Made by a program: the position numbers and the translations under genes | Shown: positions 57,821 to 59,892 of the stretch, piece after piece | Layout of the letters: each line of letters starts with the position of its first letter | Position numbering within the stretch: the stretch's first letter is position 1 | From: Polyangiaceae bacterium | Lineage (GTDB): Bacteria > Myxococcota_A > Polyangia > Polyangiales > Polyangiaceae | Assembly (NCBI GenBank): GCA_013361525.1 | Contig: JABFXY010000115.1 | Location: forward strand, 1 to 59,892 | Length of the DNA: 59,892 nucleotides | Direction of reading: 5' to 3' | The notes under the pieces: model-generated | Databases searched by the model: none | The model's input: the letters and a program-made list of their open reading frames with translations, nothing else | Told to the model about the DNA's origin: nothing

Positions 57821-59839
57821 ATGAAAAACCTCGTCGTCCCAGCGGCGGTACTATGTGCCGCCGCGTTCCTGGTTCCAGGTTGCGCGCCTGGCGCCCCCTC
57901 CCCCCTCCTCGAACAGGAAGCGGCCGAGCGCCGACACGCCCTGAGCAATTCGACGCTTCGTGCGGAAATGGCGCGGGCCCTCACGCACCGAGTCCAGCCC
58001 GACAGGCCGTTGACCATCCGCGGCTTCCCCGATGACGGCGTCGCGCGGGTCCTCGGCGCCGCTGGTAAGACCATCGAGCCCGACGAAGTGCGCGACATGG
58101 AGCATCTGTTCCAACGCATCTACTTCGAGGACTTTCCGCTCTCCAACTTCGATTCCACGTTCAGCGGATACCTCTATTACCTGGGGTCTCTGGTCACTGT
58201 CGGCATCGCGGGCAGGTCCGATCCGCAAGTGATCGGCCTTTTCGCCGAGCAAGCCTCCCTCATCCCCGCTCCCGGTTCGCCGATGAGCCTCTCGATGATC
58301 GCAACGGCACTCGAACAAGGCGGTTGCGAAACGCTTCGTCCCGAGATCGTGTTGTTCGCCGCCCATCAATACGAGGTCGCGACTTCCAACAACGACGCCC
58401 TGAAGAAGATCCCGCTCGGGACGAAGTTCACGGACGTCAAAGGAATGAGCTTCGTTCCCAACTACAACAACCTCTGGGGCGAGCCTGATTCCGTCGCGAT
58501 CGCCGAACAACGCCTTTTGGACTACCCCGCCATCGACTTCGCTTATCGCTCGGACTTCGGCAGCCCGCCTGGTGCGAAGTTCGACCTCGGCGAAATTGCC
58601 GAGACGAATGCCGTGAGCGCCGCCGAGCTGGGAGCATATATGGCCGGCGTCGAAGGCATCCGCACGCTTCGTGCCTTCGACGAGGTGATGACGATGACCG
58701 ACGTCGAATCTCCGCCTTTCGAGCTGTGGGCGCACATGTTGAATCCGGGACACGCGATTGGCCAGCGCCTTCGCATTCTGTCTGCGGTCCTCGACAGGCT
58801 GGAAGCGGACGGAGAGCTCCGGACGAAGCTTCTGTTTCAGTCGAATCTTCACCCCGAAGCCGGCTCCACGGAGGTCGAGTCGCGGCTCACGCGCGATTCC
58901 TTCATCCGATCTTTGCCAAGTCTTCTCTACCACGCACGCGACCAGGATCGACCGGACGAAGAAGCAGGCAAGGTCTTCGTCGAAGGCGGCTTCAATTGTG
59001 GCGGACCGAGCGTCTGCCCAATCTCGATTCAGCGCCTCTTCGATGCTGCCCGCCAGAAGGCTCGAAAATGGTACCGGCCCGAGGTTCGCTTCGTGCGCGG
59101 TCCGCACGACGAACAGATATTCATGCCTTACGCGAGAATCCCGGACTTCAGAGACCCGTTGAATACGAGCACCGCCGGCTCGAAGCTCCTAGCCGACTTG
59201 TACGTGCAGAACGGCTACACGATCGAGCCGTCCGACGTCGATCCCCTCGCAGTCGAGCTCGACCCTCCCGGAATGTGGTGGCCGCCGAGCCATGAGCTCG
59301 TTCATATCGCCGTGGTGAATGGTCACTCCTACGACGTTTATCGCGGCGCGCTGTGGCGGGACGGTGATGCCGTCACTCCCTCGGGCTTCGAGCTGGGCGG
59401 CACGATAACCCACGCCTACCAAACGCCGCTGATCATCTCGGACCGCATCTACTTCGTGAATGGGAAGGTCACGGAGGCCGTCGAGGAGCGCGGAATGCTC
59501 GTCTACGATATGGCTCAAGACGTCTGGATGGCCGGACAGCCTGCCGTCGAGACCGCCGGCTGGCATAACCTCACATTCGACGGCAAGGTGCTCTCCGGGC
59601 TCGAGGGCTACCAAGACATCCCCCGGTCGGCGGATCTCTCGGCCGTCCACCTCCAACTCCTCAGGGAGGTACGTCTTCCCGAGGCGGCTCGCCCACCGTG
59701 TACACATCTCGTTTCGGAGACCGGGGGCCCGCTGGTCTCGGGCTGCGAGTCTGCCGCCACATCGGTCTGCGATCTCGATCCGTATTGTTGTGACGAGGCG
59801 TGGGACGACATCTGCGTGTCGGAGGTGGACGGTAAGTAG
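57821..59839 (+). CDS. Lipoprotein with cysteine-rich C-terminal tail, 672 aa
   Basis: The leader MKNLVVPAAVLCAAAFLVPGC ends in a lipobox (VPGC). The large central part, with no recognised fold, includes GYLYYLGSLVTVGIAG and PPSHELVHIAVVNGHSYDVYRG. The last 40 residues carry a dense cysteine pattern with SGC, VCDLDPYCC and WDDICVSEV. That tail recurs at the C-terminus of many myxobacterial exported proteins and is probably disulfide-bonded. The gene follows the signalling operon on the same strand by 119 bp and may be separately transcribed. Function is unknown. Confidence 0.75.
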   Translation: MKNLVVPAAVLCAAAFLVPGCAPGAPSPLLEQEAAERRHALSNSTLRAEMARALTHRVQPDRPLTIRGFPDDGVARVLGAAGKTIEPDEVRDMEHLFQRIYFEDFPLSNFDSTFSGYLYYLGSLVTVGIAGRSDPQVIGLFAEQASLIPAPGSPMSLSMIATALEQGGCETLRPEIVLFAAHQYEVATSNNDALKKIPLGTKFTDVKGMSFVPNYNNLWGEPDSVAIAEQRLLDYPAIDFAYRSDFGSPPGAKFDLGEIAETNAVSAAELGAYMAGVEGIRTLRAFDEVMTMTDVESPPFELWAHMLNPGHAIGQRLRILSAVLDRLEADGELRTKLLFQSNLHPEAGSTEVESRLTRDSFIRSLPSLLYHARDQDRPDEEAGKVFVEGGFNCGGPSVCPISIQRLFDAARQKARKWYRPEVRFVRGPHDEQIFMPYARIPDFRDPLNTSTAGSKLLADLYVQNGYTIEPSDVDPLAVELDPPGMWWPPSHELVHIAVVNGHSYDVYRGALWRDGDAVTPSGFELGGTITHAYQTPLIISDRIYFVNGKVTEAVEERGMLVYDMAQDVWMAGQPAVETAGWHNLTFDGKVLSGLEGYQDIPRSADLSAVHLQLLREVRLPEAARPPCTHLVSETGGPLVSGCESAATSVCDLDPYCCDEAWDDICVSEVDGK

Positions 59840-59892
59840 CCACTCCAACCCGCTGTCGTCGGAATCGGCGGCGTTCGTCGGGCCAGCCGCGG

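Overview
The window is high-GC DNA with dense genes, many GTG starts and many 4-bp stop/start overlaps. It carries a MYXO-CTERM surface protein, many lipoproteins, Pro/Ala/Gly-rich linkers, Ser/Thr kinases and several di-haem cytochrome/beta-propeller lipoproteins. That combination points to a myxobacterium (Myxococcota, probably Polyangiales-like). This is inference from content; there is no rRNA to confirm it.

Layout. 1-16.7 kb holds mostly housekeeping and envelope genes: a degenerate kinase-like protein running off the left edge, gshA, a PEGA protein/Gly-rich lipoprotein/nudC cluster, a propeller-cytochrome lipoprotein, a 5'-3' exonuclease, a YkgJ-type protein, a DUF2461 protein, deoC, an alpha/beta hydrolase, an acyl desaturase, a MepA-like murein endopeptidase, a frameshifted threonine dehydratase and a lipoprotein. 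16.7-26.5 kb is a single five-gene minus-strand operon with two multidomain peptidoglycan amidases, an HExxH metallopeptidase, a large helical protein and an unknown protein. None of the five has a Sec signal peptide, and three share an N-terminal (E/L)SPF(V/L) motif. This is the best candidate for an undescribed system. 26.8-32.8 kb holds cytochrome c lipoproteins, beta-propellers and small lipoproteins. 33-41 kb has topA, a zinc-ribbon membrane protein, an M23 peptidase lipoprotein, a ferritin-like lipoprotein, tRNA-Thr(CGT) with its own promoter and terminator, and a patatin. 40.8-46.5 kb has an NTT-like transporter with HEAT repeats, its separate cyclic-nucleotide-binding partner, and a second propeller-cytochrome protein.

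46.5-57.7 kb is a signalling island built of two divergent, translationally coupled operons. On the minus strand it reads HPt, then Ser/Thr kinase-receiver fusion, ECF sigma factor, FecR-like protein and outer-membrane barrel protein. On the plus strand it reads an orphan UrtA-like binding lipoprotein, a 1,108-residue hybrid histidine kinase, a receiver-histidine kinase and a lone receiver. The arrangement suggests a ligand-sensing phosphorelay that ends in sigma-factor output and envelope change. A lipoprotein with a cysteine-rich tail closes the window.

Between genes, the clearest structures are a roughly 140-bp dispersed repeat present twice in opposite orientation (10957-11096 and 44531-44670), a long hairpin between the desaturase and mepA-like genes, a palindromic terminator after topA, and an apparently leaderless promoter at 26810-26845. 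Long Arg-rich frames antisense to real genes were treated as high-GC shadows and left out.
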